Shown one piece after another: positions 1-10,545 of a stretch of DNA of 64,000 nucleotides. Each line of letters opens with the position of its first letter. Position 1 is the stretch's first letter. The stretch spans positions 3,224,001-3,288,000 of the forward strand of contig NZ_SODI01000001.1 in the NCBI RefSeq assembly GCF_004365915.1. Reading direction: 5' to 3'. The notes under the pieces are model-generated. The model was not told where the DNA came from. It saw only the letters and a list, made by a program, of their open reading frames with translations, and ran no database searches. The translations under genes were made by a program, and so were the position numbers. This stretch comes from Cryobacterium psychrophilum (GTDB taxonomy: Bacteria > Actinomycetota > Actinomycetes > Actinomycetales > Microbacteriaceae).

Positions 1-347
1 CGGGCCGTACCGAGCGGGCCTTCGTGCTCGGCGACCTGCTCGCCGCGGGTGCGACGCTCGCCTTCGGGTCGGACGCGCCCGTCGCCCCCCTCGACCCCTG
101 GGTGAGCATGGCGGCCGCGGTCGGGCGCACCAAGCACGGTCGGGCACCATGGAACCCCGAGCAGGCCGTGTCCCGGCAGGCCGCGCTCGCCGCATCCGCT
201 CGCGGGCGACACCGTATCAAGGTTGGGGACGTCGCCGACCTCGCCGTGTGCGAGATTGACCCGCTGGTCGCGTCCGTTTCCGACCTCCGACGGATGCCGG
301 TGGCCGCGACGCTGCTCGCCGGCCGGTTCACCCACAACACCCTGTAA
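1..347 (+). CDS. Amidohydrolase family protein, C-terminal part
   Basis: The reading frame is already open at base 3 and stops with TAA at 345-347, so only the last ~114 residues are present. The segment GATLAFGSDAPVAPLDPW resembles the late metal-site motif (SDxP) of YtcJ-like amidohydrolases (Amidohydro_3). The end, with GDVADLAVCEIDPL and a short LLAGRFTHN strand, is the typical closing beta-sandwich of these enzymes. They hydrolyse amide or related C-N bonds on unknown substrates. The substrate cannot be read here, and the N-terminal HxH motif lies outside the window. Confidence 0.75.
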   Translation, partial: GRTERAFVLGDLLAAGATLAFGSDAPVAPLDPWVSMAAAVGRTKHGRAPWNPEQAVSRQAALAASARGRHRIKVGDVADLAVCEIDPLVASVSDLRRMPVAATLLAGRFTHNTL

Positions 348-385
348 GCCACCCAGCTCACCGAGACCAGAACGCCCGTGACTAT

Positions 386-1897
386 ATGAACGTGCTCACC
401 TCCACCCCGCAGCGCTCATCAGGTGCCCGCCACCCCCTCGCCACCCGCCTCACGGTGGCCCTTGCTGCGCTCGCGGCACTCACCATCGCGCTCGCCGGGT
501 GCTCCGGCGATCGGGGTGCGGGGGTCATCAACACGGTGGGGACGGTGGACTTCTCGAATCCGCTCCTCATTCCGCCGCTGGCCCCGTCCACCGTGGCAGC
601 AGACGGTACGAGGTCGTTCGACCTCACGGCCCAGGCCGACACGACCCAGTTCACACCCGGTGTCGACACCGAAACCTGGGGCTACGACCAAGGCTTCCTG
701 GGGCCCACCCTCGTGATGGACCGCGGCGAGCATGTTCAGATGAACGTCACGAATACGCTGGCCGAAGCCACCACCGTGCACTGGCACGGCATGCGATTGC
801 CGGCCCGCATGGACGGCGGCCCGCACCAGCTCCTGGCGCCCGATGCGAGCTGGCACCCGGACTGGACCATCGACCAACCCGCCTCGACGCTCTGGTACCA
901 CCCGCACGTGAGCGGGCAGACCGAGCACCAGGTGGAGATGGGGCTCGCGGGAATGATCATCCTGCACGACGATGCGGAGCGGGCGCTCGACCTGCCCAGC
1001 ACGTATGGGGTAGATGACATCCCCGTCATGGTGCAGGACCGCCGTTTCGACGAGAACGGGCAGATGGTCACCGACGTGCGCGGCTTCATCGGCCCCCTCG
1101 GCGACCAGATGCTCGTGAACGGAACCGTTGATCCCTTCCTCGACGTGACAACGGATGTCGTGCGCTTGCGCCTGCTGAACGCCTCGGCGTCCCGGGTGTA
1201 CAACTTCGCGTTCAACGACGAGCGTTCCTTTGACCTCATCGGCACCGATGGGGGACTGTTGCGGTCCCCTGCACCGATGACCGGTATCCGCTTGTCACCG
1301 GGTGAACGGGCAGAAGTGCTGGTCAGGATGGTTCCGGGGGAGACCGTGACGCTGCGTTCCACGCCGCCGGACCTCGGGCTGAAGCCCACAGTCAGCGAGC
1401 AGAACGCGGGCGCGGACACCCTCGATGTGCTCGAGCTGCGGGCCGCGGGCACCCTCACGGCGGAGGCCGTCACGCCGTCGTCCCTGGTACCGATGCAGAA
1501 ACTTTCAGCGAGCGACGCGAGCCAGAAACGCTCCTTCGTGCTCAACGGCTACAACATTAATAACAAGCTCATGGACATGGGACGCATCGACGAAACCGTC
1601 GAGGCCAATTCCACCGAGGTGTGGACCGTGGAGAACACGATGCCCATGCCGCACAACTTTCACGTTCATGCCGTGCAATTCCAGGTGTTGCGAGTGGGAA
1701 GCGCGCCGCCGCCACCGGAGCTCGCGGGCTGGAAAGACACCATTTATCTCGAACCGGGGGTGCGGTACGAGCTCATCATGCAGTTCGGACCGTATACCGA
1801 CCCGAACTCTCCCTACATGTACCACTGCCACCTCCTCGCCCATGAAGACGCGGGCATGATGGGGCAGTTCGTCGTGGTGAAGCCGGAAACACAATAG
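386..1897 (+). CDS. Multicopper oxidase, predicted lipoprotein
   Basis: 503 residues. A lipoprotein signal peptide ends in LAGC (Cys39), so the enzyme is probably anchored outside the membrane. All four copper-binding motifs are present: HWHG at 132-135, HPH at 172-174, HNFHVH at 423-428 and HCHLLAHEDAGMM from His480, with Met as the likely axial type 1 ligand. This is the three-domain laccase/CueO/bilirubin-oxidase plan: one-electron oxidation of substrates, possibly Cu(I), with reduction of oxygen to water. The ATG at 386 has no obvious ribosome binding site. No copper chaperone or ATPase lies next to it, so a role in copper tolerance is only inferred. Confidence 0.9.
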   Translation: MNVLTSTPQRSSGARHPLATRLTVALAALAALTIALAGCSGDRGAGVINTVGTVDFSNPLLIPPLAPSTVAADGTRSFDLTAQADTTQFTPGVDTETWGYDQGFLGPTLVMDRGEHVQMNVTNTLAEATTVHWHGMRLPARMDGGPHQLLAPDASWHPDWTIDQPASTLWYHPHVSGQTEHQVEMGLAGMIILHDDAERALDLPSTYGVDDIPVMVQDRRFDENGQMVTDVRGFIGPLGDQMLVNGTVDPFLDVTTDVVRLRLLNASASRVYNFAFNDERSFDLIGTDGGLLRSPAPMTGIRLSPGERAEVLVRMVPGETVTLRSTPPDLGLKPTVSEQNAGADTLDVLELRAAGTLTAEAVTPSSLVPMQKLSASDASQKRSFVLNGYNINNKLMDMGRIDETVEANSTEVWTVENTMPMPHNFHVHAVQFQVLRVGSAPPPPELAGWKDTIYLEPGVRYELIMQFGPYTDPNSPYMYHCHLLAHEDAGMMGQFVVVKPETQ

Positions 1898-1926
1898 GAC
1901 CGCAGCCAGTGGGCTGCGGTCCTATT
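1893..1926. terminator. Hairpin after multicopper oxidase
   Basis: A perfect 15-bp inverted repeat (1893-1907 against 1912-1926) with a 4-base loop overlaps the stop codon of the oxidase gene. There is no long T tract, but it lies between the oxidase and a convergent tRNA-Gly gene, so it could stop transcripts from both sides. Confidence 0.7.
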
Positions 1927-1933
1927 GTTCCAA

Positions 1934-2007
1934 TGGAGGGGATGACGGGAATCGAACCCGCGCCATCAGTTTGGAAAACTGAGGCTCTACCATTGAGCTA
2001 CATCCCC
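1934..2007 (-). tRNA. tRNA-Gly (anticodon TCC)
   Basis: Read on the minus strand, the acceptor stem GGGGATG pairs with CATCCCC. The D arm contains TAGCTCAATGGTAGAG, the anticodon loop is TTTCCAA with anticodon TCC, and the T arm has GGTTCGATTCC. The CCA end is encoded at 1934-1936. Total length is 74 nt. Confidence 0.95.
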
Positions 2008-2172
2008 AGGCCCGTTTTGTTGGGCACTCGAATATCGTAGTACAGGAAACAGGGTGCCGGGTGCCAGTTAGGGCACTCGTTGCCGAATCGCGTGCATTAG
2101 ACTGACGGAGGCCAATCCGCCGGGCGTTGCTGCACACGTCAGACGGTTGTCCACTACGGGTTGAATTTGATC

Positions 2173-2247
2173 CGGGGCGTAGCTCAGTTTGGTCAGAGTG
2201 TCCGGTTTGGGGCCGGAAAGTCGCAGGTTCGAATCCTGTCGCCCCGA
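2173..2247 (+). tRNA. tRNA-Pro (anticodon TGG)
   Basis: Acceptor stem CGGGGCG pairs with CGCCCCG. The anticodon stem TCCGG/CCGGA encloses the loop TTTGGGG, giving anticodon TGG. The T arm has GGTTCGAATCC. CCA is not encoded. The gene ends 43 nt before the start of tig, and the two may share a transcript. Confidence 0.95.
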
Positions 2248-2290
2248 CATTACCCGCAGCACACCGTTTCAATACACAGGAGAGTCCCGA

Positions 2291-3646
2291 GTGAAGTCCA
2301 CGGTCGAAAAACTGAGCCCCACGCGCGCCAAGCTCACCATCGCGGTGAGCCCCGACGAGCTGAAGCCAGCCATCACCCACGCCTACGGGCACATTGCCGA
2401 GGACATCAATATCCCCGGTTTCCGCAAGGGCAAGGTTCCGCCGCCCATCATCGACCAGCGCGTCGGTAAGTCGGCCGTGCTTGAGCGCGCCGTCAACGAG
2501 GGTCTCGACGGTTTCTACCGCGCGGCCGTCGAAGAGCACAAGCTTCGCCCGCTCGGTCGCCCCGAGGCTGACATCCTCGAATGGCCGAGCGACAAGGACT
2601 TCTCCGGAGACCTTCAGCTCGCCATCGAGGTTGACGTTCGCCCCGAGATTGAGATCCCCTCCTACAAGGGACTCAAGCTGACCGTTGACGCCGTCGAGAT
2701 CACCGACGAAGAGGTTGCCGAAGAACTCGACAAGCTGCGCGGCCGTTTCGGTACGCTCATCACCGTCGATCGTCCCGCCAAGACGGGCGATTTCGCCCAG
2801 ATCGACCTGATTGCCGCCATTGACGGCGTCGAGGTCGACACTGCGGCAGGCATCTCCTACGAGGTTGGCTCCGGCGACCTCATCAACGGCATCGACGAGG
2901 CACTTGACTCGCTCACCGCTGGCGAGACCACAACCTTCAACTCCGACCTGATGGGTGGAGATCACGAGGGCCAGACCGCCGAGATCACCATCACCGTCAT
3001 CGCCGTCAAGGAGCGCGAGCTTCCTGCCGCCGACGACGACTTCGCGCAGATCGCGAGCGAGTTCGACACGATGGCCGAGCTCACCGCGAGCCTCAAGACC
3101 CAGGTCGAGAAATCCAAGGTGTTCGGACAGGGCGGCCAGGCGCGCGAGCGTCTGATCGAGACCCTCCTCGCATCCGTTGAGGTTCCGCTTCCCTCCGCGA
3201 TCATCGAGGACGAGGTGAACCGTCACCTTGAGGGTGAAAGCCGCCTCGAAGACGACACCCACCGCGCCGAGGTCACCGAGGCGAGCGAGAAGACGTTCCG
3301 TCAGCAGATTCTGCTCGACACGATCGCCGAAGCCGAGCAGGTCAAGGTCAGCCAGGACGAGCTCACGCAGTACCTCATTCAGGGCGCCAGCCAGTACGGC
3401 ATGGACCCGAGCGAGTTCGTGCAGACGCTCAACACCAACGGTCAGATCCCGTCGATGGTGGCCGAGGTCGCCCGTAACAAGGCGCTCGCGATTGCCCTCG
3501 GCCAGGCCGAGGTCGTCGACTCCAACGGCAAGCCCGTCGACCTCGCGGAGTTCACTGCGCCGGTCATCGCCGACGCTGGCGAAGCCGAGACGAGGGAAGA
3601 CGCGGCCGACGCCGTTGACGCCCCCGCCGAGGACGCTGCCAAGTAG
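2291..3646 (+). CDS. tig: Trigger factor, ribosome-associated chaperone and peptidyl-prolyl isomerase
   Basis: 451 residues from a GTG start preceded by CAGGAG. Starts further upstream would run through the tRNA-Pro gene and are excluded. The N-terminal ribosome-binding domain carries the signature GFRKGKVP near residue 43, which docks at the peptide exit tunnel. The central FKBP-type domain (about 155-240) contains [11 protein letters not shown], and the C-terminal half is the helical chaperone arm. The acidic Ala/Glu/Asp-rich tail is usual for actinobacterial forms. It lies just upstream of clpP1-clpP2-clpX, a conserved order linking folding to proteolysis. Confidence 0.97.
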   Translation: MKSTVEKLSPTRAKLTIAVSPDELKPAITHAYGHIAEDINIPGFRKGKVPPPIIDQRVGKSAVLERAVNEGLDGFYRAAVEEHKLRPLGRPEADILEWPSDKDFSGDLQLAIEVDVRPEIEIPSYKGLKLTVDAVEITDEEVAEELDKLRGRFGTLITVDRPAKTGDFAQIDLIAAIDGVEVDTAAGISYEVGSGDLINGIDEALDSLTAGETTTFNSDLMGGDHEGQTAEITITVIAVKERELPAADDDFAQIASEFDTMAELTASLKTQVEKSKVFGQGGQARERLIETLLASVEVPLPSAIIEDEVNRHLEGESRLEDDTHRAEVTEASEKTFRQQILLDTIAEAEQVKVSQDELTQYLIQGASQYGMDPSEFVQTLNTNGQIPSMVAEVARNKALAIALGQAEVVDSNGKPVDLAEFTAPVIADAGEAETREDAADAVDAPAEDAAK

Positions 3647-3685
3647 CACTGGTTCCACTAGCACCACCGGCGCGTAGTGCGCCCC

Positions 3686-3722
3686 AAGGGCCGGATGTCT
3701 CACGACATCCGGCCCTTTTTGG
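3686..3722 (+). terminator. Rho-independent terminator of tig
   Basis: A 13-bp stem, AAGGGCCGGATGT with its complement, closes a 6-base loop and runs straight into a T tract (3716-3722). It is well placed 40 bases after the tig stop. Confidence 0.9.
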
Positions 3723-3875
3723 CTTTCCGCACTCGCTCCCGCCCGTTCCACGCCCCTTTTTCGACGGTGGCGGGCGGGGGAGTGCCCCGATCAATCTGCC
3801 GAGGGCGAACACGGTCATTTTGGCGTGCGTGCTCAGATACCTTTATGGAGAAGCGACAACGAAACGGAGCACGAT

Positions 3876-4472
3876 ATGGCCGACCCGACACCCAACACCG
3901 GTGTTTTTGACCGACTGCTGAAGGACCGCATCATCTGGCTCGGATCAGAGGTCCGGGACGAGAATGCCAACGAGATCTGCGCCAAGATCTTGCTGCTTGC
4001 AGCCGAGGACTCGAAGCGCGACATCTTCCTCTACATCAACTCGCCCGGTGGTTCCATCACGGCCGGTATGGCGATCTACGACACCATGCAGTTTGTTCCC
4101 AACGACATCGTGACCGTGGGTATCGGCATGGCCGCCTCGATGGGGCAGTTCCTGCTCACGAGCGGCACCAAGGGTAAGCGCTACATCACCCCCAACGCCC
4201 GGGTGCTGTTGCACCAGCCATCCGGTGGATTCGGCGGCACCGCCGCCGATATCCAGACCCAGGCTCGGCTCATCCTCGACATGAAGCAGCGCCTGTCCGA
4301 GATCACGGCCGCCCAGACCGGTAAGACCCCCGAGCAGATCAATGCCGATGGTGACCGTGACAACTGGTTCAGCGCCCAGGAAGCCGTCGAATACGGCTTC
4401 GTCGACCACCTCCGTGCATCCGCTTCGGATGTCACCGGCGGCGGCGGCACGGATCCCGAAGCCACCAAGTAG
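3876..4472 (+). CDS. clpP1: ATP-dependent Clp protease proteolytic subunit ClpP1
   Basis: 198 residues from ATG 3876, with GGAG about 7 bases upstream; an in-frame ATG at 3825 lacks a site. The serine protease triad is visible: Ser88 in AASMG, His113 in LLHQPS and Asp162 in DRDNW, with the same spacing as E. coli Ser98/His123/Asp172. It forms the degradation chamber, in actinobacteria usually a mixed tetradecamer with the second ClpP encoded 26 bases downstream, and works with ClpX or ClpC. The clpP1-clpP2 pair is one operon ending at a hairpin near 5216. Confidence 0.96.
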   Translation: MADPTPNTGVFDRLLKDRIIWLGSEVRDENANEICAKILLLAAEDSKRDIFLYINSPGGSITAGMAIYDTMQFVPNDIVTVGIGMAASMGQFLLTSGTKGKRYITPNARVLLHQPSGGFGGTAADIQTQARLILDMKQRLSEITAAQTGKTPEQINADGDRDNWFSAQEAVEYGFVDHLRASASDVTGGGGTDPEATK

Positions 4473-4498
4473 TCCACCGAAGGAACAGGAAAGTAATC

Positions 4499-5182
4499 AT
4501 GAGCATCCCCACATTCGGTGGAACGGCCTACAGCTCGATGGGCGGTTCGGCCAAGAACATGCCCGACTCCCGCTACATCCTGCCCACGTTCGAGGAGCGC
4601 ACGGCCTACGGCTACAAGCGCCAGGACCCGTACGCGAAGCTGTTCGAGGACCGCATCATCTTCCTCGGCGTGCAGGTTGACGACGCATCCGCTGATGACG
4701 TCATGGCCCAGCTTCTCGTTCTCGAGAGCCAGGACCCTGACCGCGACATCACGATGTACATCAACTCTCCCGGTGGATCATTCACCGCGATGACGGCGAT
4801 CTACGACACGATGCAGTACATTCGTCCGCACGTGATGACCGTGTGTCTCGGCCAGGCGGCGTCGGCCGCGGCAGTGCTCCTCGCCGGTGGCACCGCCGGC
4901 AAGCGCCTCGCCCTGCCGAACGCCCGTATCCTCATCCACCAGCCCTCGGTTGGCGGACAGGGTGGAGGCCAGGCGTCGGACATCGAGATCCAGGCGGCCG
5001 AGATCCTGCGCATGCGCGTCTGGCTGGAGGAGACCCTGTCCCACCACTCCAACCGGTCCGTGGAACAGGTCAACAAGGACATCGACCGCGACAAGATCAT
5101 GAGCGCGGCGGATGCGCTGGAGTACGGTCTGATCGACCAGGTCCTGACCAGCCGCAAGAACCTTCCGATGTTGGTCAAGTAA
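4499..5182 (+). CDS. clpP2: ATP-dependent Clp protease proteolytic subunit ClpP2
   Basis: 227 residues, with a good site (GAAGGAACAGGAAAG region) before ATG 4499. The triad is Ser122 (GQAAS), His147 (IHQPS) and Asp198 (DRDKI). The N-terminal extension of about 30 residues compared with ClpP1 ([15 protein letters not shown]) is typical of actinobacterial ClpP2 and probably contains a processed propeptide. It is the partner of ClpP1 in a hetero-oligomeric protease; both are usually needed for activity. Confidence 0.96.
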   Translation: MSIPTFGGTAYSSMGGSAKNMPDSRYILPTFEERTAYGYKRQDPYAKLFEDRIIFLGVQVDDASADDVMAQLLVLESQDPDRDITMYINSPGGSFTAMTAIYDTMQYIRPHVMTVCLGQAASAAAVLLAGGTAGKRLALPNARILIHQPSVGGQGGGQASDIEIQAAEILRMRVWLEETLSHHSNRSVEQVNKDIDRDKIMSAADALEYGLIDQVLTSRKNLPMLVK

Positions 5183-5215
5183 CCGCCAGCCACGGATACA
5201 CGCACGACACTGCGC

Positions 5216-5250
5216 ACGGCGCGTCATCCTTCGGGGGACGCGCCGTTTCG
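5216..5250 (+). terminator. Hairpin terminator after clpP2
   Basis: ACGGCGCGTC at 5216-5225 pairs perfectly with GACGCGCCGT at 5237-5246, followed by a short TTT. This separates the clpP1-clpP2 operon from clpX. Confidence 0.75.
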
Positions 5251-5272
5251 CAAGTGCCAGCTTGCGCGCAAG
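5249..5272. promoter_or_regulatory. Overlapping palindromes upstream of clpX (possible operator)
   Basis: Three CGCAAG half-sites alternate in direction: CGCAAG 5249-5254, CTTGCG 5261-5266 and CGCAAG 5267-5272. They form an 18-bp inverted repeat and an overlapping 12-bp perfect palindrome. A candidate -10 (TAGGCT, 5289-5294) follows. The arrangement looks like a repressor or activator site for clpX. It does not match the HAIR or ClgR consensus as I know them. Confidence 0.4.
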
Positions 5273-5328
5273 TGTCGCGGGCACAGGCTAGGCTCGATGG
5301 CAGTGATACCGATGGAGGAGGCTGACCG

Positions 5329-6609
<1,281 letters not shown>

Positions 6610-6620
6610 CCCTCCGCCCC

Positions 6621-6680
6621 GGAGCGGGCCATACCGGAGCGGGCCATACCGGAGCAGGCCAGACCCGAGCGGGCGCCATC
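6621..6680. repeat. 15-bp tandem repeat downstream of clpX
   Basis: Four tandem units of 15 bp follow the clpX stop: two identical copies of GGAGCGGGCCATACC (6621-6650), then two degenerate ones (6651-6680). It is non-coding and lies between the convergent clpX and M3 peptidase genes. Confidence 0.8.
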
Positions 6681-6687
6681 GTTCGGG

Positions 6688-8733
6688 CTAGGTGAGGCCG
6701 CGGCGCTCCAGCAGGGGCTCGATGCCGGCCGGTCGACCGCGCCAGTCCACGTAGGCCTCAAGCGGGTCCTTGCTGCCGCCCACGCCGAGCAGGCGGTCCC
6801 GGAAGCGGTCCCCGTTGCCGCGCGTCAGGCCGCCGTTCTCCGTGAACCAGTCGACCGTGTCTGCATCGAGCACTTCGCTCCAGATGTAGGAGTAGTAGCC
6901 GGCGTCGTATCCTCCCGCGAACGTGTGGGCGAAGTAGGTGCTGGCGTATCGTGTGGGCACGACGGGATTGTCCAGTCCTACCGCTGAGAGCGCCGCGGCC
7001 TCAAACTCGGCGACATTGGTGACGACAGTGTCGGAATCGATCCGGTGCCACGCCTGGTCGAGCAGGGCGGCGGCGAGGTATTCACTCGTGGAGAAGCCCT
7101 CGTTGAACGTCGCGGATGCCTTTATGCGGTCGACGAGGTGCTGCGGCATCGGCGCACCCGTTTCGTGGTGCCGGGCAAAGTTACCGAGGACTTCCGGCCA
7201 CAGCATCCACATTTCGTTGACCTGACTCGGAAACTCCACAAAGTCACGGTACACATTGGTGCCGGAGAACTTGGGGTAGGTGACCTGCGCGAAGAGCCCG
7301 TGCAGCGCGTGACCGAACTCGTGGAAGAGTGTGGTGACCTGGTCGAAACTCAAGAGCGTGGCCTGACCCGGGGCCGGTTTCGCGACGTTGAGGTTGTTGC
7401 AGACGACCGTGGGGGTGCCGAGGAGGGTCGACTGCGAAATGAGGGGGTTCATCCATGCCCCGCCGCGCTTCGAGTCACGGGTGTAGAAATCACCGATGTA
7501 GAGCCCCGCTGGGGACCCATCTTCATTCGTGACCTCGAAGACGCGGGACTCCGCATGCCAGCCGCTGAGGTCCGGGCGTTCGGTGAAGGTCACCCCGTAG
7601 AGTTTCTCGGCCGCAAAGAACACCCCGTTGCGCAGTACGGTTTCGAGTTCGAAATACGGGCGCATTGCGGCGGTGTCCACGTCGAACTTCTGCTGGCGAA
7701 CCTTCTCGGTGTAGAAGGCCCAGTCCCAGGCGGCCAGTTCGAACGACGCACCGTCCTCGCTGAGTGCCGCCTGCAGGTCAGCCTGCTCGGCACGGGCGTT
7801 CCTGGCGGCGGCGGGAGCCAGCCGGCCGAGCATATCGGCAACGGCTTCCGGAGTCTTTGCCGTCTCGTCGGCGGTGACGTAGGCCGCATGGCTGGCAAAG
7901 CCGAGCAGACGAGCTCGCAACGCGCGCACGTGGGTGATCTCGATCACGAGGGCACGGTTGTCGTTGGCGCCACCACGGATACCGCGGGCACGTGACGCGG
8001 CCAGCAAACGTTCGCGCACATCGCGGTCGGTCAGATCCGCGAGGTAGGGGTGAGAGGTGGGCAGCACAAGCGTGAGCAGGTACTTGCCGTCGAGTCCGCG
8101 TTCCGTGGCCGCCTGCGCCGCGGCGGAGATCTCGCCGGCCGCGAGCCCGTCGAGCTCCGCGAGGGTGTCCACAACGACGGCGAGGTCGTTCGTGTCAGCC
8201 ATCAGGTTCTTCTCGAACCGGGTGGTGAGCGTTGACAAGCGCCTGTTGTATTCCCGCAGTATGGCCTTGTCCTCGACGGAGAGCCCTGCCCCGGCGAGGG
8301 TGAACTCCGTGAAGTACCGTTCCACGAGATAGTCGGCCTCGTCGCCCAGGCCGAGGGAGCCGCGCTGTTCGTGCAGGGTGCTGATGCGTGAATAGAGTGC
8401 CGGGTCGAGGCGGATGGCGTCGCCGTGGGCCGCGAGGCGGGGGGCGAGTTCCTCCTCCAGCGCGTTGGTGAACTCGTTAGAGTCGCTGGACGTCTGGTTG
8501 AAGAACACGGCAGCGACTCGGCCCAGCACCTGTCCACTGCGCTCAAGCGGCAGCATGGTGTTGTCGAAGGTCGCCGCAGACGCATTCGTGGTGATCGCGG
8601 CAATCTCCGCGAGCTGGTCGGTGAAGCCGCGCTCGAAAGCGGGGCGATAGTGGGCCTCCGATATCTCGAGAAAGGGCGGCAGTTGGTACGGCAGAGCGCT
8701 CGCAGCGAAGAAGGGGTTTGCCGAATCAACCAT
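6688..8733 (-). CDS. M3 family zinc metallopeptidase (peptidyl-dipeptidase / oligopeptidase)
   Basis: 681 residues. The zinc motif HEFGH is at 471-475 with downstream FVEFPSQVNEMW, the expected third-ligand region of thimet-type peptidases. Length and sequence fit peptidyl-dipeptidase Dcp or oligopeptidase A: a cytoplasmic enzyme that trims short peptides, for example those released by Clp. It lacks a signal peptide. It is transcribed divergently from the methyltransferase gene with 41 bases between the starts. Whether it removes dipeptides or cuts internally cannot be told from sequence alone. Confidence 0.93.
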   Translation of the reverse strand: MVDSANPFFAASALPYQLPPFLEISEAHYRPAFERGFTDQLAEIAAITTNASAATFDNTMLPLERSGQVLGRVAAVFFNQTSSDSNEFTNALEEELAPRLAAHGDAIRLDPALYSRISTLHEQRGSLGLGDEADYLVERYFTEFTLAGAGLSVEDKAILREYNRRLSTLTTRFEKNLMADTNDLAVVVDTLAELDGLAAGEISAAAQAATERGLDGKYLLTLVLPTSHPYLADLTDRDVRERLLAASRARGIRGGANDNRALVIEITHVRALRARLLGFASHAAYVTADETAKTPEAVADMLGRLAPAAARNARAEQADLQAALSEDGASFELAAWDWAFYTEKVRQQKFDVDTAAMRPYFELETVLRNGVFFAAEKLYGVTFTERPDLSGWHAESRVFEVTNEDGSPAGLYIGDFYTRDSKRGGAWMNPLISQSTLLGTPTVVCNNLNVAKPAPGQATLLSFDQVTTLFHEFGHALHGLFAQVTYPKFSGTNVYRDFVEFPSQVNEMWMLWPEVLGNFARHHETGAPMPQHLVDRIKASATFNEGFSTSEYLAAALLDQAWHRIDSDTVVTNVAEFEAAALSAVGLDNPVVPTRYASTYFAHTFAGGYDAGYYSYIWSEVLDADTVDWFTENGGLTRGNGDRFRDRLLGVGGSKDPLEAYVDWRGRPAGIEPLLERRGLT

Positions 8734-8774
8734 GTTGCCACCCTAGTTGGGTACTTCCGTCCTAGGCTCGGGTC

Positions 8775-9644
8775 ATGGCCCACCCAGATTTTGCTGCCGG
8801 TCCGGAATTCGATGACCCGGAGGTTGCTCCGCGCAAGGCGGTCCCTCTGGACGCCTACACGCACGGGCACCACGAGAGCGTGCTCCGATCCCATACCTGG
8901 CGCACAGTGGACAATTCGGCGGCCTACCTCGCACCCGAACTGAAACCCGGGATGACGCTGCTCGACGTGGGTTGCGGTCCGGGAACCATCACGGTCGACC
9001 TGGCGCGCCGGGTGTCACCCGGGCGGGTCGTCGGCATCGATGCCTCGGCGCAGATCATCATCTATGCCGAAGGCCTCGCCGTTGATGAGGCGGTGCACAA
9101 CGCCAGCTTTCGGGTGGGGAACGTCTATGCCCTCGATTTCGACGATGCGTCGTTCGACATCGTTCATGCCCATCAGGTTGTGCAGCACCTCTCCGATCCC
9201 GTGGCGGCCATGCGCGAGATCAGACGGGTACTCAAACCCGGTGGTCTCTTCGCCGCCAGGGACGTGGACTATGGGGGCGTCGCTATCTATCCCGCGCTCC
9301 CGGGACTCGAAAAATGGATGGAAACCTATCGGGACGTGCATTTCTGGAACGGTGGAGACCCGGACGCGGGCCGCGCGCTCAAGGCGTGGGCGCGACGGGC
9401 CGGGTTCGCCAGTGTGGCCGCGAGCGCGTCCATCTGGTGTTTTGCTACGGATGCCGAACGAGAGTGGTGGGGGGAATCGTGGGCTGTTCGCGCCACGGAA
9501 TCGTCGTTCGCAGCACACGCCATCGAATCCGGTGTCGCCGACTTGGCGGAGCTGCGTGACATTGCGGCGGCGTGGCGCACGTGGGTTCACGATCCTGACG
9601 GCTGGTTCGCCATGCCGCACGGCGAAATACTCGCACGAACGTAG
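8775..9644 (+). CDS. Class I SAM-dependent methyltransferase
   Basis: 289 residues. The SAM-binding motif LDVGCGPGT begins at residue 63, an acidic ribose-binding residue is in VVGIDAS, and VQHLSDP plus the REIRRVLKPGGLFAARD strand complete the fold. It resembles the UbiE/COQ5 and Methyltransf_11/25 group, which methylates small molecules. The substrate is unknown. It stands alone; the next genes run on the other strand. Confidence 0.88.
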   Translation: MAHPDFAAGPEFDDPEVAPRKAVPLDAYTHGHHESVLRSHTWRTVDNSAAYLAPELKPGMTLLDVGCGPGTITVDLARRVSPGRVVGIDASAQIIIYAEGLAVDEAVHNASFRVGNVYALDFDDASFDIVHAHQVVQHLSDPVAAMREIRRVLKPGGLFAARDVDYGGVAIYPALPGLEKWMETYRDVHFWNGGDPDAGRALKAWARRAGFASVAASASIWCFATDAEREWWGESWAVRATESSFAAHAIESGVADLAELRDIAAAWRTWVHDPDGWFAMPHGEILART

Positions 9645-9819
9645 GGCCTGTCACGAGCCTGGCATTTCGGAACCAACGTCGACGGTGGTGAGTCGAGCAA
9701 CCAGCCGGCGTGTGCTCGGCCACTGGATTGTCCCTCGCGGCGCTCAGCGTCGCGGGCGGCCTGGGTTCGGCTGCTCTGTGGGAACGAATCGACCGGCACC
9801 GGATGGACCCGGACACGGG

Positions 9820-10086
9820 CTAGATCCAGTCCTCGTCGTCCTCCACGGCCGTCGCCGGCTGGGTGATCGTCGCGCTGTCTTCGGCGGCGTCGTAGTTGAT
9901 GACGGTGCCGTCATCGAGCTCAATGACTGGCTTCTTCTCCAGCCAGGTCAACGTCCAACGCCAGGCTGACGTGTCCGTGTCGACCCCGGCCAGGTCGCCC
10001 TCGACCGCCTGGACGGCGATCACTACGACCTCCGGCAGGCCGGAGGGAAGGGGCGCTCCCAGCGCCCAGCGAGTTCCGAGCTGCAT
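9820..10086 (-). CDS. Small conserved hypothetical protein, acidic C-terminus
   Basis: 88 residues, no recognised domain. It begins MQLGTRWALGAPLP, has a central WRWTLTWLEKKPV segment and ends in an acidic EDDEDWI tail. The start lies 3 bases after the acetyltransferase stop, so it is the last gene of the valS-acetyltransferase operon. The stop codon shares CTAG with a short plus-strand frame that I do not accept as a gene. Function unknown. Confidence 0.7.
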   Translation of the reverse strand: MQLGTRWALGAPLPSGLPEVVVIAVQAVEGDLAGVDTDTSAWRWTLTWLEKKPVIELDDGTVINYDAAEDSATITQPATAVEDDEDWI

Positions 10087-10089
10087 GAC

Positions 10090-10536
10090 CTAGACCGTGA
10101 TCTCGTAGGTGACCCAGTCGGTGCGAGTGCCGACCTGGTCGTACAGAATCTGAGCGGTCGCGTTATCGGCCGCCGTGATCAAACGGATGCGGGCCAGACC
10201 CTTGTCCTTCGCGTGCTGCTTCACGAAATCCATGATGGCTCGCCCCGTGCCGGCACCGCGGGCGTCGGGCGTCACAAAGAGGTCGTCCAGGCACAGGCCC
10301 ATGGTGGCGCTCAGGGTTTGCGGCACGGCACGGAAATGCGCGAGCCCCACGTAGGTGCCGTCATCGTCGATCGCGACGGCGCCGGTCAGGGGATGATTCT
10401 TATCAATGATCCAGCTCCACACCTGCAGAGCCTTCCCATCGGTGAGTTCGCTCCCGTAAAACTCGCTGTAGCCCTCGAACAGGCCCAGCCACGAAAAGAA
10501 ATCCTTGTCGCCCAGCGGGCGTACCTGTACTGACAT
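10090..10536 (-). CDS. GNAT family N-acetyltransferase
   Basis: 148 residues. The acetyl-CoA-binding motif A appears as LDDLFVTPDARGAGTGRAIM, with the R/Q-x-x-G-x-G/A loop in RGAGTG, and YDQVGTRTDWVTYEI closes the fold. The N-terminal MSVQVRPL beta strand is typical of GNAT proteins. It follows valS after 9 bases and precedes the 88-residue gene after 3, so the three are probably co-transcribed. The acceptor (protein, amino acid or polyamine) cannot be inferred. Confidence 0.88.
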   Translation of the reverse strand: MSVQVRPLGDKDFFSWLGLFEGYSEFYGSELTDGKALQVWSWIIDKNHPLTGAVAIDDDGTYVGLAHFRAVPQTLSATMGLCLDDLFVTPDARGAGTGRAIMDFVKQHAKDKGLARIRLITAADNATAQILYDQVGTRTDWVTYEITV

Positions 10537-10545
10537 CCGGTGCTC

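Noticed and set aside
1922..3751. A 609-codon open frame on the minus strand opposite trigger factor and the two tRNAs.
   Set aside because: It crosses two tRNA genes and mirrors tig codon periodicity. High GC makes long antisense frames common here.
9687..9823. Short plus-strand frame ending at TAG 9821-9823, with a hydrophobic, Ala/Gly-rich stretch.
   Set aside because: Only about 37 codons follow a possible GTG and there is no ribosome site. The 175-bp gap between the methyltransferase and the 88-residue gene otherwise holds nothing clear.
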